The notes beneath the pieces are model-generated. The model saw only the letters and a program-made list of their open reading frames with translations. It was not told the DNA's origin and made no database searches. A DNA stretch of 64,000 nucleotides from CAVTWJ01 sp963849485. GTDB taxonomy: Bacteria; Oederibacteriota; Muellerivitia; Muellerivitales; Muellerivitaceae. The position numbers and the translations under genes are program-made. The stretch spans positions 1-64,000 of the forward strand of contig CAWKIF010000088.1 of NCBI GenBank assembly GCA_963849485.1. Direction: 5' to 3'. Below are positions 27,200-37,000 of the stretch, piece by piece (positions within the stretch are counted from its first letter, which is position 1; each line of letters starts with the position of its first letter).

Positions 27200-27661
27200 T
27201 TGAAAAAAATAATCTTCGCCGCCCTCATTTGGCTGTCCCTGGTCTCCGCCCAGGCGGGAAATGACCTCCTGGCCCAGGCCAGCGCCACGCCCTTAGGCGA
27301 GCGGATCTCCCTTTACCTCCAGAATATGATGTTGGTGAAATCAGCGATTTGGGCCCAATACCATCCGGCGGAAATGGACTACCGGGAAGACCTCCGGCTG
27401 GCCGTCACCTATGAGCCCGGGGAAAAACTCATCGGGGTCTCGGTCATCGGCATCCAGGAAGACCCGGTCTACGCCCAGGCCTGGCTCGGGAAAATACAAA
27501 AAACCCTGTTGTCTTTTGGAAAAAAGATTAAGGAAGACTATGGTGTGGATTTGACGGAGGGGGATTTTTCCCTGGCCTACCTCAACGTCCGGACGGGGAA
27601 GATCGTCCTGCGGATGAAGGAAGGTCAAAGCGTTCTTCCTGAACCGACGCCCACCCCATGA
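27200..27661 (+). CDS. Secreted protein, paralogue 1 of a tandem pair
   Basis: About 153 residues. TTG start at 27200 is set by AAGGAG seven bases upstream. MKKIIFAALIWLSLVSAQAG is a signal peptide. After it comes TPLGERISLYLQNMMLVKSA, then strands such as LRLAVTYEPGEKLIGVSVIG and a long helix ending in a Pro/Thr tail. The next gene encodes a protein with the same plan (VGERVASYLQTM; VTILYNPDGENLDVTLVG). The stop overlaps the next start (ATGA). Unknown family; a TonB-C-like fold is possible. Confidence 0.65.
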   Translation: MKKIIFAALIWLSLVSAQAGNDLLAQASATPLGERISLYLQNMMLVKSAIWAQYHPAEMDYREDLRLAVTYEPGEKLIGVSVIGIQEDPVYAQAWLGKIQKTLLSFGKKIKEDYGVDLTEGDFSLAYLNVRTGKIVLRMKEGQSVLPEPTPTP

Positions 27662-28146
27662 GGTTGCGACAAACCCTTTTCCTCGGGGCGGCGCTTCTTT
27701 TGGCCGGTCTCTCCCACGCCGCCAACGATAGTTTGGGCGCCTGGGACAGCGTTCCCGTGGGAGAAAGGGTGGCCAGCTACCTTCAAACCATGGTCACCGC
27801 CGCGCTCCAGGCCCTTCCCCTCAAACCCCGAACCCAATACCCCAACTTGAATCAGGAACCCATCCGGGTCACCATCCTCTATAACCCCGACGGGGAAAAC
27901 TTGGACGTCACCTTGGTGGGAAGCCTGGAGGACGCGGAGGCGGTGAAGGCCGATTTTTCCTTCATGCGCAGGCTCATCCTGGGGTTCAACAAAAAACTGG
28001 ATTATTACTTCGAGGTTTCCCTGTCGGACGAGGATATCAACCTCGAATACCACAATGTTCCCAAGAACAAGACCATCCTTAAGTATGAGAACGGCCTCTA
28101 TACGACCCCCGAAAAAGGGAAGAGCGACGAGAAAGGCCATTCATAG
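27658..28146 (+). CDS. Secreted protein, paralogue 2 of a tandem pair
   Basis: 162 residues. Signal peptide MRLRQTLFLGAALLLAGLSH, then VPVGERVASYLQTMVTAALQ, and strand-rich VTILYNPDGENLDVTLVGSL, parallel to the preceding gene. It ends in a Lys/Glu/Asp-rich tail. ATG at 27658 overlaps the upstream stop. The two proteins likely arose by tandem duplication and may form a heteromer in the periplasm. It ends head-on against nth. Confidence 0.65.
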   Translation: MRLRQTLFLGAALLLAGLSHAANDSLGAWDSVPVGERVASYLQTMVTAALQALPLKPRTQYPNLNQEPIRVTILYNPDGENLDVTLVGSLEDAEAVKADFSFMRRLILGFNKKLDYYFEVSLSDEDINLEYHNVPKNKTILKYENGLYTTPEKGKSDEKGHS

Positions 28147-28781
28147 CGCGGAGGGCTTGAACGAGGGGCATTCCGGCGCCAGGGAACAGTTTTCACAAAG
28201 GGGTTTGCGGGCGTTGCAAACTTTTCGGCCGTGCTGGATCAGCCGGTGGGAAATCGTCAGCCATTCCTTCCTCGGAACGATCTTCATCAAGTCTTGTTCG
28301 ATTTTTACGGCATCCGTTTGCATGGTCCAGCCAAGCCGCTGGCTCAGCCGGGTGACGTGGGTATCGACCGTTATCCCCTCCGAGACCCCGTAAACTTCCC
28401 CTAAAATCACGTTGGCGGTTTTACGACCCACTCCGGGAATAAGGATGGCTCCCCCATGGTTCGCGGAAGTTTCCCTCCGTGGTTTGACATTAAGGCTTGA
28501 GCGCAGCCGATTAGGTTTTTCGCTTTGTTCCTGTAAAAACCCGTCGAGTGGATGATCTTTTCCACGTCTTTGGGCTTGGCGTTGGAAAGTTTCTCGGGCG
28601 TGGGATAGGCCAGGAACAGTCCGGGAGCGACCCGATTGACCCTTTCATCGGTACATTGCGCGGAAAGGATGACCGAACACAACAGTTGGAACGGTGTCCT
28701 GTAATGAAGAAAACAACGGACATCGGGATAAAGGCGTTTCAGTTCCCGGATGACTTTTTTGGGGTCGGTTGTTGAACGCAA
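28141..28781 (-). pseudogene. nth: Endonuclease III, one frameshift
   Basis: DNA glycosylase/AP lyase acting on oxidised pyrimidines. N-terminal part VILSAQCTDERVNRVAPGLF is typical; near 28430-28450 one base is missing, after which the other frame gives the helix-hairpin-helix GVGRKTANVILGEVYGV with the catalytic Lys, the Asp in GITVDTHVTRL, and the Fe-S ligands C-x6-C-x2-C-x5-C (CNARKPLCENCSLAPEC). Restored length ~213, as usual. Start is uncertain: TTG at 28781, or ATG at 28830 if an A run near 28755 also has an indel. The break is probably a sequence error. Confidence 0.88.
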
Positions 28782-28810
28782 GCGAAGCCTTTTTCTTTTT
28801 AGTGGTGCCC

Positions 28811-28839
28811 TTGTTACGGTTTGGGGCCATTCCTATAAT
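28811..28839 (+). promoter_or_regulatory. Sigma-70-type promoter of the ABC exporter operon
   Basis: TTGTTA at 28811-28816 and a perfect TATAAT at 28834-28839 with a 17-base spacer, 51 bases before the ABC ATPase start. It lies over the 5' end of divergent nth. Confidence 0.65.
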
Positions 28840-28890
28840 CAAACCCGCTTCTTAAATTCGCTTTCCCACAATAAGGAATCTCCTCACCCC

Positions 28891-29877
28891 ATGTCCATCA
28901 TTGAAGTCGAGAATCTCACGAAGATCTACCGTACCACCAAAAAGAAGCCCGGCATCGGCGGCGCGCTGGAAGCCATGTTCAAGCGCGAATACACGGAAGT
29001 AAGGGCGGTCGACGGGGTTTCCTTCACCATTGAGGAGGGGGAACTGGTCGGTTTTTTAGGCCCCAACGGGGCGGGGAAGACCACGACCCTCAAGATGCTC
29101 TCGGGCATTCTTTTTCCCTCCCAGGGCAGCGCCCGGGTCATGGGCTACGTTCCCTGGGATCGGAACAACAACTACCGCCGCCAGTTCGCCCTGGTGATGG
29201 GCCAGAAGAACCAGCTCTGGTGGGATCTGCCGGCCCAGGAATCGCTTTATTTGAACAAGGAAATCTACGGAGTCGAGGACGGGGACTACCAGCGGGTATT
29301 GGACGAGATGACCGAGCTTCTGCAGGTGAAAAAACTTCTGGGGATCATGGTGCGGGAACTTTCCCTGGGGGAACGCATGAAATTCGAGTTGATCGCCTCC
29401 CTCCTGCACCGGCCCCGGGTCCTCTTCCTGGATGAACCCACCATCGGCCTGGACGTGGTGGCCCAAAAGAACATTCGGGAATTCATCAAGGAATACAACC
29501 GCAAGACCAAGACCACCATCCTCCTGACCAGTCATTACATGAACGATATCCAGGCGCTTTGCGACCGGGTGGTGGTGATCAACGTGGGGAAAAAAATCTT
29601 TGACGGAAGGTTGGAGGAAGTGGTCGAGCGTTTTTCCCAAAGCAAACTCATCACCGTAACTTTCGAGGACGATGAGGTATCGAGGGAAGCTTTCAACTCG
29701 ATGGGGCAACTTTTGGAATATACACGGCACAAAGCCATCTTGAAGGTGCCCCGGGAATCGGTGAAAAAGGTTTCCAACGAAATCCTCAACAAATTGAATG
29801 TGGATGACATCAATATCGAGGAAGTGCCCATCGAGGAGGTGATCGAAAAGGTTTTCCAAGGGGGCAAAACCTCATGA
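28891..29877 (+). CDS. ABC-2 exporter ATP-binding protein (COG4586 type)
   Basis: ATPase of an ABC-2 exporter, 328 residues. Walker A GPNGAGKTTTLKML, Q-loop GQKNQLWW, signature LSLGERMKFEL (an LSxGxR variant), Walker B VLFLDEPTIGLD, H-loop TSHYMND. The N-terminal insertion TTKKKPGIGGALEAMFKRE before GVSF is typical of the COG4586 subgroup. The C-terminal ~80 residues form a regulatory domain. The next two genes are the two cognate permeases, with a four-base overlap. The substrate is unknown. Confidence 0.92.
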   Translation: MSIIEVENLTKIYRTTKKKPGIGGALEAMFKREYTEVRAVDGVSFTIEEGELVGFLGPNGAGKTTTLKMLSGILFPSQGSARVMGYVPWDRNNNYRRQFALVMGQKNQLWWDLPAQESLYLNKEIYGVEDGDYQRVLDEMTELLQVKKLLGIMVRELSLGERMKFELIASLLHRPRVLFLDEPTIGLDVVAQKNIREFIKEYNRKTKTTILLTSHYMNDIQALCDRVVVINVGKKIFDGRLEEVVERFSQSKLITVTFEDDEVSREAFNSMGQLLEYTRHKAILKVPRESVKKVSNEILNKLNVDDINIEEVPIEEVIEKVFQGGKTS

Positions 29878-30737
29878 GTTCGGTGGTGGAAGGAGAATCG
29901 GCCGGAGCCAGAAAATCCCCCCTGCATAAATATTGGGCGATCCTTTCCACCCGCACCCAGGAGGACATGGCTTATCGGGCCAACTATATCGTGGGAGCGG
30001 TCTTCCGCTTTCTCCCCCTAGTGACGACTATATTTCTTTGGTACGCCATCTACCGTTCGCGGCTGGCGGGAGGGGCCGCTCCCCTCATCCGGGGCATGAG
30101 TTATGAGGACATGGTGGCTTACTACACCCTGATGTACATCGCCAGGGGGTTTTCCAGCATGCCGGGGGCCATGCGGGACATGAGCCTGGATATCAAGGAC
30201 GGTCTTTTGAACCGTTACCTCACCCGGCCGCTCGATTATCTCTGGTACCAGGTGATGTACCGGCTGGCCCATAAGCTGGTCTTTTGGTACGTGGCCCTTT
30301 TTACTTTTCCCCCGTGCCTTTATCTCATGAGGAGTTATTTCACCCACGCGCCGACGGCCTGGGAATGGGCGGGTTTCGTGGTCTCCCTTTTCATCGCCTT
30401 TTGGATCGGCATGCTCTTTTGCTTCATCATCGGCTCTCTGGCCTTTTGGTTCCTGGAAATCTCGACCTTTCTTTTTGTGGTGATGACCATCGAGTTTTTT
30501 CTCTCGGGCCACCTGCTTCCGCTCAACCTTTTGCCACCCGCCATCCAATCCTGGGTAATCCTGCTTCCTTTCGGTTATGAGGGCTATTGGCCCTGCGTGA
30601 TCCTGATGGGCAAGGTTCCCCCTGGGGAAATGGCCTTTCGATTGGGCTTAGGGGTCGCCTGGGTGGGCGTTTTCTACCTTTTAAGCCGATTTCTCTGGAA
30701 CAGGGGCTTGAAACGCTATTCGGCGGTGGGTGGATGA
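29874..30737 (+). CDS. ABC-2 exporter permease 1 (COG4587-like)
   Basis: 287 residues, six membrane helices. Begins with a cytosolic stretch (HKYWAILSTRTQEDMAYRAN) typical of the family, then helices such as YIVGAVFRFLPLVTTIFLWY and EFFLSGHLLPLNLLPPAIQS. MSLDIKDGLLNRYLTRPLDY is the conserved coupling region (x-G-x-x-x-x-x-L-x-R-P). Overlaps the ATPase gene by four bases and the second permease gene by four bases. Forms a heterodimeric channel with it. Confidence 0.87.
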   Translation: MSSVVEGESAGARKSPLHKYWAILSTRTQEDMAYRANYIVGAVFRFLPLVTTIFLWYAIYRSRLAGGAAPLIRGMSYEDMVAYYTLMYIARGFSSMPGAMRDMSLDIKDGLLNRYLTRPLDYLWYQVMYRLAHKLVFWYVALFTFPPCLYLMRSYFTHAPTAWEWAGFVVSLFIAFWIGMLFCFIIGSLAFWFLEISTFLFVVMTIEFFLSGHLLPLNLLPPAIQSWVILLPFGYEGYWPCVILMGKVPPGEMAFRLGLGVAWVGVFYLLSRFLWNRGLKRYSAVGG

Positions 30738-31531
30738 AAGATTTCCGGAGATACCTCAAGCTCACCCTGCTGATGATGAAGAATTGCCTGATTCGTGAAA
30801 TGCAATTCCGGGTGAATTTCCTGGTGCGGCTCTTGACCGAGTGCCTTTGGATCGGGATGCAATTGGTCTATATCCAGGTCATGTACGCCCAAACCCAGGA
30901 AATCGGCGGGTGGGACAAATGGAGCATGGTGATTTTGCTGGGGACCAACAATATCATTACCCAGCTCTTTGAGTCTTTCTTTTACGACAATTGCATGCGC
31001 CTGACCGACCAGATCCGCCAGGGGGACCTGGATTTCAACCTTATCAAACCCGTCAACAGCCAGTTCCTGGTTTCGCTGCGTTATACTGATTATTCCTCCA
31101 TCCTGACCAGCCTGGTAGGTTTTGCCATGGTCGCCTTCGGCCTCCACCGACTGGGAATGGGAGTAAGTGTATTGGATGTAATTCTTTTCCTTGCCCTGGT
31201 GGTGAACAGCATCCTCATCTACTACGCCATGCTCTTCACCCTGTCGGTCTGGACCTTTTGGATCGGCCGCTCCAGCAACCTGCTGGAGTTGTATTGGCAG
31301 TTGGGCCAATTTTCCAGATACCCTGGCGATATTTATCCCTGGTTTTTGCGCCGGCTCCTGATGTCGGTCATCCCCATGCTGGTAGTGTCGAATTTCCCGG
31401 CGGGGGTACTGATTCATAAGCTGGAGAGTGGCTGGCTCTATTATGGGTTCGCCTTGGGAATTACCTTTTTTCTCTTCACGGTTTGGATTTGGCGGAAGGG
31501 GTTGAAGAGATACCGCAGCGCCTCGTCCTAA
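30734..31531 (+). CDS. ABC-2 exporter permease 2 (COG3694/DUF990-like)
   Basis: About 265 residues, six membrane helices. Coupling motif IRQGDLDFNLIKPVNSQFLV parallels that of permease 1. Later segments LARP-like FWIGRSSNLLELYWQLGQFS and YPWFLRRLLMSVIPMLVVSN are characteristic of this COG. ATG at 30734 overlaps the previous stop; the longer frame from 30587 is inside permease 1. The three-gene set matches exporters annotated for antibiotics or viologens, but nothing here fixes the substrate. Confidence 0.85.
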   Translation: MKDFRRYLKLTLLMMKNCLIREMQFRVNFLVRLLTECLWIGMQLVYIQVMYAQTQEIGGWDKWSMVILLGTNNIITQLFESFFYDNCMRLTDQIRQGDLDFNLIKPVNSQFLVSLRYTDYSSILTSLVGFAMVAFGLHRLGMGVSVLDVILFLALVVNSILIYYAMLFTLSVWTFWIGRSSNLLELYWQLGQFSRYPGDIYPWFLRRLLMSVIPMLVVSNFPAGVLIHKLESGWLYYGFALGITFFLFTVWIWRKGLKRYRSASS

Positions 31532-31556
31532 CACTTTCGAATTTTGCCGAAATCCT

Positions 31557-31585
31557 TTGCCCGGCGGGACCTTCCTGCCTAGAAT
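31557..31585 (+). promoter_or_regulatory. Sigma-70-type promoter of the cyclase gene, apparently leaderless
   Basis: TTGCCC at 31557-31562 and TAGAAT at 31580-31585, spacer 17. Only six bases (AACGCC) separate the -10 box from ATG at 31592, with no ribosome-binding sequence. Confidence 0.5.
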
Positions 31586-31591
31586 AACGCC

Positions 31592-33834
31592 ATGCCTGAC
31601 ATGCCCGTGCGCGAAGTTAAGGTCAACTACAGCAAGAAAACCTCCCTTTGGATGACGGCGGGGATCGTTTTCTTCCTTTGCGCCTGCAATTTCCTCAAGA
31701 TCGACTTTTTCGAAGAGCTCGAGAACAAAACCATCGACTTCCGTTTCTCCGTGAGGGGGGAACGGCAGCCGGACGCTCCCATCCGGATCCTGGCCATCGA
31801 CGAAAAGAGCCTGGGGGAAATCGGGCAATGGCCCTGGCCCCGGGCCGTCCACGCCCAAATGATCCGAAAACTTAAGGCCCTGGGCGCCAAGTGCGTCTTC
31901 ATGGACGTTTTCTTCCCCGAACCCGAGCGCACCCAAGAAAAGATGCTCAATCAGCTTGAATCGGCCCTGAATTCGACGATCCAGGGCGCAACCCCCACCG
32001 CCATGAAAATCCGCAAATCGGTTTTGGCCGACGTCCAGAAATTCCAATCCGCGGAAAACGGGGACAAGGTTTTCGGCCAAGCCCTGCAGGATTGCGGGAA
32101 TGTCTTTCTGCCCATCGAGCCCCTGGTGACGGGCAAGGAGGGACGCACACCCAACGCGGAGTCCCTCCATGTGACGGGTGCCCAGCTATTCGGCGGTTTT
32201 AGCGATAATTTCCTTCCTGCCGCGTCCCTCATCATTTCAATACCGGACCTGCAGGAACATGTGGCTGATTCCGGCCATACCCGTTATCTCCCGAACACGG
32301 ACGGGATCATCCGATATTACCCGACGGTCATCAATTACTCGGGGGTATTGCTCCCCCATCTCTCGCTTCAGGTTGCGCGGGTCTTCCTGGGGGACAAGAA
32401 CCCGATCAAGGTGTTCGTAGGGGATCATTTGGAAGTGGGGGGGCGCAAGGTCCCGATCCTGGATGACGGCTTCGCTTTGGTGAACTATTGCGGCAGAAGG
32501 GGCATCTTCCCCACCTATTCAGCCAGTGATGTGCTCAACGACCGGTTGGACCCCAAAATTTTCAAGGGGTCCATCGTCATGATCGGGGCCACCGCCGAGG
32601 GGATTAACGACCTACGACCGACCCCCTTCACCAAGGCTTCCACGGGGGTGGAGGTCAACGCCAATATCATCGAGAACGTCCTGGGTGACCATTTCCTGAC
32701 CTTGGCGCCGGATTACCTGAAATATATCCTGGTCCTGTTCCTGTCCCTCATCATTTGGTATTTCGTTCCCCGGGTCACGCCTACCCAAGGCTCCCTTTGG
32801 TTTGGGGCGCTGTTGGTGGTCTACCTCGCGGTGGCCTGCGCTACGTTCCAGTACACGGGATTAATCATCAACCTGACCTATCCCACCCTGGCCCTCGCGC
32901 TCACCTTCCTCTTTTTAACCACCTACAAGTTCCGGACGGAAGTCCGCCACAGCCGCTACATGAAACAGCTTTTCCAAAGCATGGTGACGCCCAAGGTCGT
33001 CGAGGAAATCCTCAAGATGCCGGCCGGGATCGAGCTGGGCGGCGAGGAAAAGGAACTGACGGTGATGTTCTCCGACATCCGGGGTTTCACCTCCTATTCG
33101 GAGAAGCACACCCCCCACGAGGTCGTGGGCATCCTCAACGAATACCTGACCCAGATGACCAACATGATCTTTCAGACCGAGGGCACGCTCGATAAGTACA
33201 TCGGGGACGCCATTATGGCTTTCTGGGGCGCTCCCACCGGCCAAAAGGACCACGCCTACCGGGCTTGCTCCACCGCCTTGGGGATGGTGGACCTGCTCCA
33301 CAACACCCTCCATCCCAAATGGGAGGCGGAAGGGAAGGAGAAGCTCCACATCGGCATTGGTATCAATACCGGGCCCATCGTGGTGGGTTTCGTGGATCGC
33401 AGGCTATCAAGAACTACACCCTCATCGGCGACGCCGTCAACTTGGGGAGCCGCTTGGAGGGTACCACGAAGGAGTACAAGGTAGAGATCATCATCGGGGA
33501 GCAAACTTACGAGCACGTTCGGGCGGACATGCTTTGCCGGGAATTGGACCTGATCCGGGTTAAGGGCAAGCTGCAGCCCATCCGCATTTACGAGGTGATT
33601 GACCACCGGTTGAAGGCGGTGGGGGCCAAGGAACTCAAGGTGAACGCCTTTCAGGAAGGCTTGAGCTATTACCGCCTGCAAAGGTGGGATGACGCCATCA
33701 AGCGGTTCAAGGTCTGCCTGGAACTCGACCCCGAGGACGGCCCCTCGAAAATCTTTATTGACCGTTGCAATAGTTTGAGGGAAGAGTCACTCCCGGCCGA
33801 CTGGGACGGGGTCTACGTGATGAAGACCAAATAA
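31592..33834 (+). pseudogene. CHASE2-domain adenylate/guanylate cyclase, one frameshift
   Basis: Membrane class III nucleotide cyclase. An N-terminal helix is followed by a CHASE2 sensor (FRFSVRGERQPDAPIRILAI, GQWPWPRAVHAQMI, FKGSIVMIGATAEGINDLRP), three membrane helices (residues ~375-450) and the catalytic domain: LTVMFSDIRGFTSYSEKHT with the first metal Asp, and DKYIGDAIMAFWGAP with the second. At ~33393 a G is missing: adding it gives VVGFVGSQAIKNYTLIGDAV and rejoins the downstream frame. A short TPR-like tail follows. Restored length 747. The break is likely an error. Confidence 0.88.
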
Positions 33835-34004
33835 CCATTCCTTAGATTTAAATGTTATTTCACCTTGGAAATTCATTATTTCTAATTTCATGCATGTTAA
33901 AAACGTGTAGATGTCATTATTTTAGGATTCCATTTAGACATTTGTCATGTACAATGCCGGTCTCATCGGCATGATTTTGGATATTGAAGCTTGTTGGGGG
34001 GCTA

Positions 34005-37000
34005 GTGCGAAAACCCTTTCGGACTCTTTTATTATTTTTTTCGACATTAGTTACCGCTTCATTTATTTATTGGGGTTGCGGCAACCGAACGGCCTCACCC
34101 GTAGCACCGACCCAGGGTTTGTCGCTAAACATCGCTGTTCCTTACACCCAGGAAATTCAATCGAGCTTGTTGGGCTCAAACAGCAACATCCTTCTTTATA
34201 AGGCCACAACCCCAGGCCAAGCCGTCACAGGCTCAGCGGGGCCTTTTAGCGATTCTAACGGCGCAGGAACCATCAACTTCACCTTGGGACTTCCCAACCG
34301 TGGGACCTGGCTATTGGCGTTGGAATTACTGTCGGCGTCGAACCAGACGCCCTTGGCCTTGGGAGCGGCCCAGTTCGACACAGGCTCCTTGTCCGGTGGA
34401 ATCACCCTGAACCTGGGATCGGTCTCACGCAATTGCTATCAAACGGACACCTGGATGGATTCGACTGGGTCATGGTTTTCATTTGAGACCGACAATCTCT
34501 GGTCGGCGAGCAATCCCAGCGCGGATATCAGCGTTCAGCCAACAGGGAATGGTTATCAAATTCTAACCACCTCGGACAAGATCCAATATATGGGTAACGG
34601 CCCCTTGGTGAATTTCGCGGCGGCTCCCACGACCGAATCCACCGTTTCCTCGGGAGCCTCCAAGTCCTCTGGCGGCGCGGCGGTAACCACCCTGCAATCG
34701 GGGGATGTTTATTGCGTCCAGCTCTCGAGCGGGGGCCACGCTTGGATGCAGATCAACAACCCTGGCACGGCCACCAACGGCCCCTCCTTCCGGTTCCGGG
34801 TGAATACCACTTTGCCCTATTACGCCTATGAGCAAACCAGCGCCGACACTTCGAAGGTCTGTCTCACGCCCTTCAACTCGCCTACCCCTACCTCCACTTC
34901 GACTTTTACCGCTACTTTGTCAACGACCTTTACCCTGACGCCCAGCATTACCCCGACCTCTCCCAACACCCCCACGGCCACCAACACCTTTACCACTACC
35001 TCAACTTCAACCTCGACTGTGACTCCGACCATCACGGTGACCTCTACTATTACCGCCACCGACACCATTACTGCCACGCCCCAGCCGGGGCTAGCTCTTA
35101 CCTGGAACGACAACCCCTCTTCCCAGACTTACACTTGGAACCAGAACAATGCTACTGGTATCCAGTTTGTCCTGACAGATCAAGGTCAGGAGCCAGTTTC
35201 TGTCAGCCAGATCGCGTTTGGTTTGGAAGGTTCCATTGGAAGCGGGGAAGTGGTATCGGGAAGCGTGAAGTTGTTCCCGGAAACCTCCACGAATGATCCG
35301 ACGGGAACGGGGCTTTATTTTGTAACGGCCAATCCTACTCCTGTGGTGTCGGGAACATTTACAGGTGGGGCGGTAACCTTTACGGGTCTGCCGAACCTAA
35401 TTTTGAGCCCGAACGCGCCCGAGACTTTCCTATTGGTGCTGAGCTTGAATGCCCTCGGAGGAGGGATATTCTCGAACAACTTGTCACCATCCGGCATCGT
35501 CGCAACGGGGGCCAATAGCCACACTCCTGCCCTGGTGACGGGTGAATCCTTAAATGGCAACGATCAGACGGTTTTGGCGGCCACGGCGACCCCCACGAAT
35601 TCCTTGACCTATACCTCCACCAGCACGAACAGCGCAACACCTACTATTACATTAACCCCCGTCTCCTCTTACACCATCACATCCACTCCCTCTTCCACCG
35701 AGACGCCTTTATTTACCTACACGCAGACCCTCACTCTAACCTCAACCTCCACTGTAACTTCCACCGAAACTTCTACTTGGACATCGACCCCCAGCAGTAC
35801 TTCCACTAACAGCCCGACCGAAACACCAACGACCACTCTGTCTCCAACCCAGACCCTGACGCCCGAGTCCACGGTCTATATCCCCGACCCGAACCTTTTA
35901 AGCTCGGTGCAAACCCTGTTGGTAAGCAACGGCATTATTCCCGCCACTTCCAGCCCCATCTATCCGGAAGATATGGCGGCGATCATGAATATGACGATCA
36001 ATTCCGCCGGGGTCACAAGCCTGGAGGGGTTGGAAACCTGCACCGGCGTCACCCAAATCATCATGGAGGGCAACAGCGTCACGGACCTGTCCCCCCTGGG
36101 GGGGCTCAACGGCTTGACCTACCTGGACCTGTCTAACAACCAGATCGCCGACATGTCGCCCGTGACCGCCTTGACGAACTTGAACTCCCTGTACCTTTAC
36201 GGCAACCAAATTAGTTCCATCCCCAATATGTCCCAGCTCACGACGAACCTGGTGAACCTGGAATTGGGCAGTAACTTCATTTCGAATATATCCAACTTGC
36301 CCAGCCTGACGAACTTGACCTACCTGGGGCTGGACTGGAATCCCATTACCGATATGTCGCCTCTATTAAGCCTCACCCAGCTTGAATATCTGTATCTATA
36401 TGGCTGTTACCTCGAAACGGTGCCGTCCCTCGCGGGTATGACCAACTTGTATGACCTGGACCTCGGGAATAACTACAACCCCAATGATGGCAACTCGATC
36501 ACGAATATCACGGGGTTGGCCGGGGCCGTCAACCTCCAATACATCGACCTGGACTACGACACGGTGGTGGACCTAACCGCCCTGCAGAACCTGGAAAGCC
36601 TCTCGGATATTGAGCTGGATTACACCGCAATCACCGATTTGACCCCCTTGGTAACCAACGCGCAGGGCGGGGAAGGGCATTATAATGTTTATGTTTCCCT
36701 GATAAACGATCCGCTTGTCATTCCCAATACAATCCCCGAGATGATGACCCTGGTAGGTTATAACTGGACGGTGAATTATGCCGTGAACATACCGGACGAG
36801 GGGCTTTACTCCGCGATCTATAACATTTTGACCACAAACGGGATCATTTATGGGGAATCGAACATTACCCCCAATGACCTGGCCACGATCACCAATATTT
36901 CCGCAGAGGATTATGGCATCTCCAACCTGGAGGGGCTGGAATACTGCTCCGCGGTGACCCAGATCGATTTGAGCTGGAACAACATCTCCAATTTGACCCC

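Noticed and set aside
34875..35870. Thr/Ser/Pro-coding simple repeats looking like tandem DNA repeats
   Set aside because: They are in frame, codon usage varies and they encode flexible linkers; they are not a CRISPR or satellite array.
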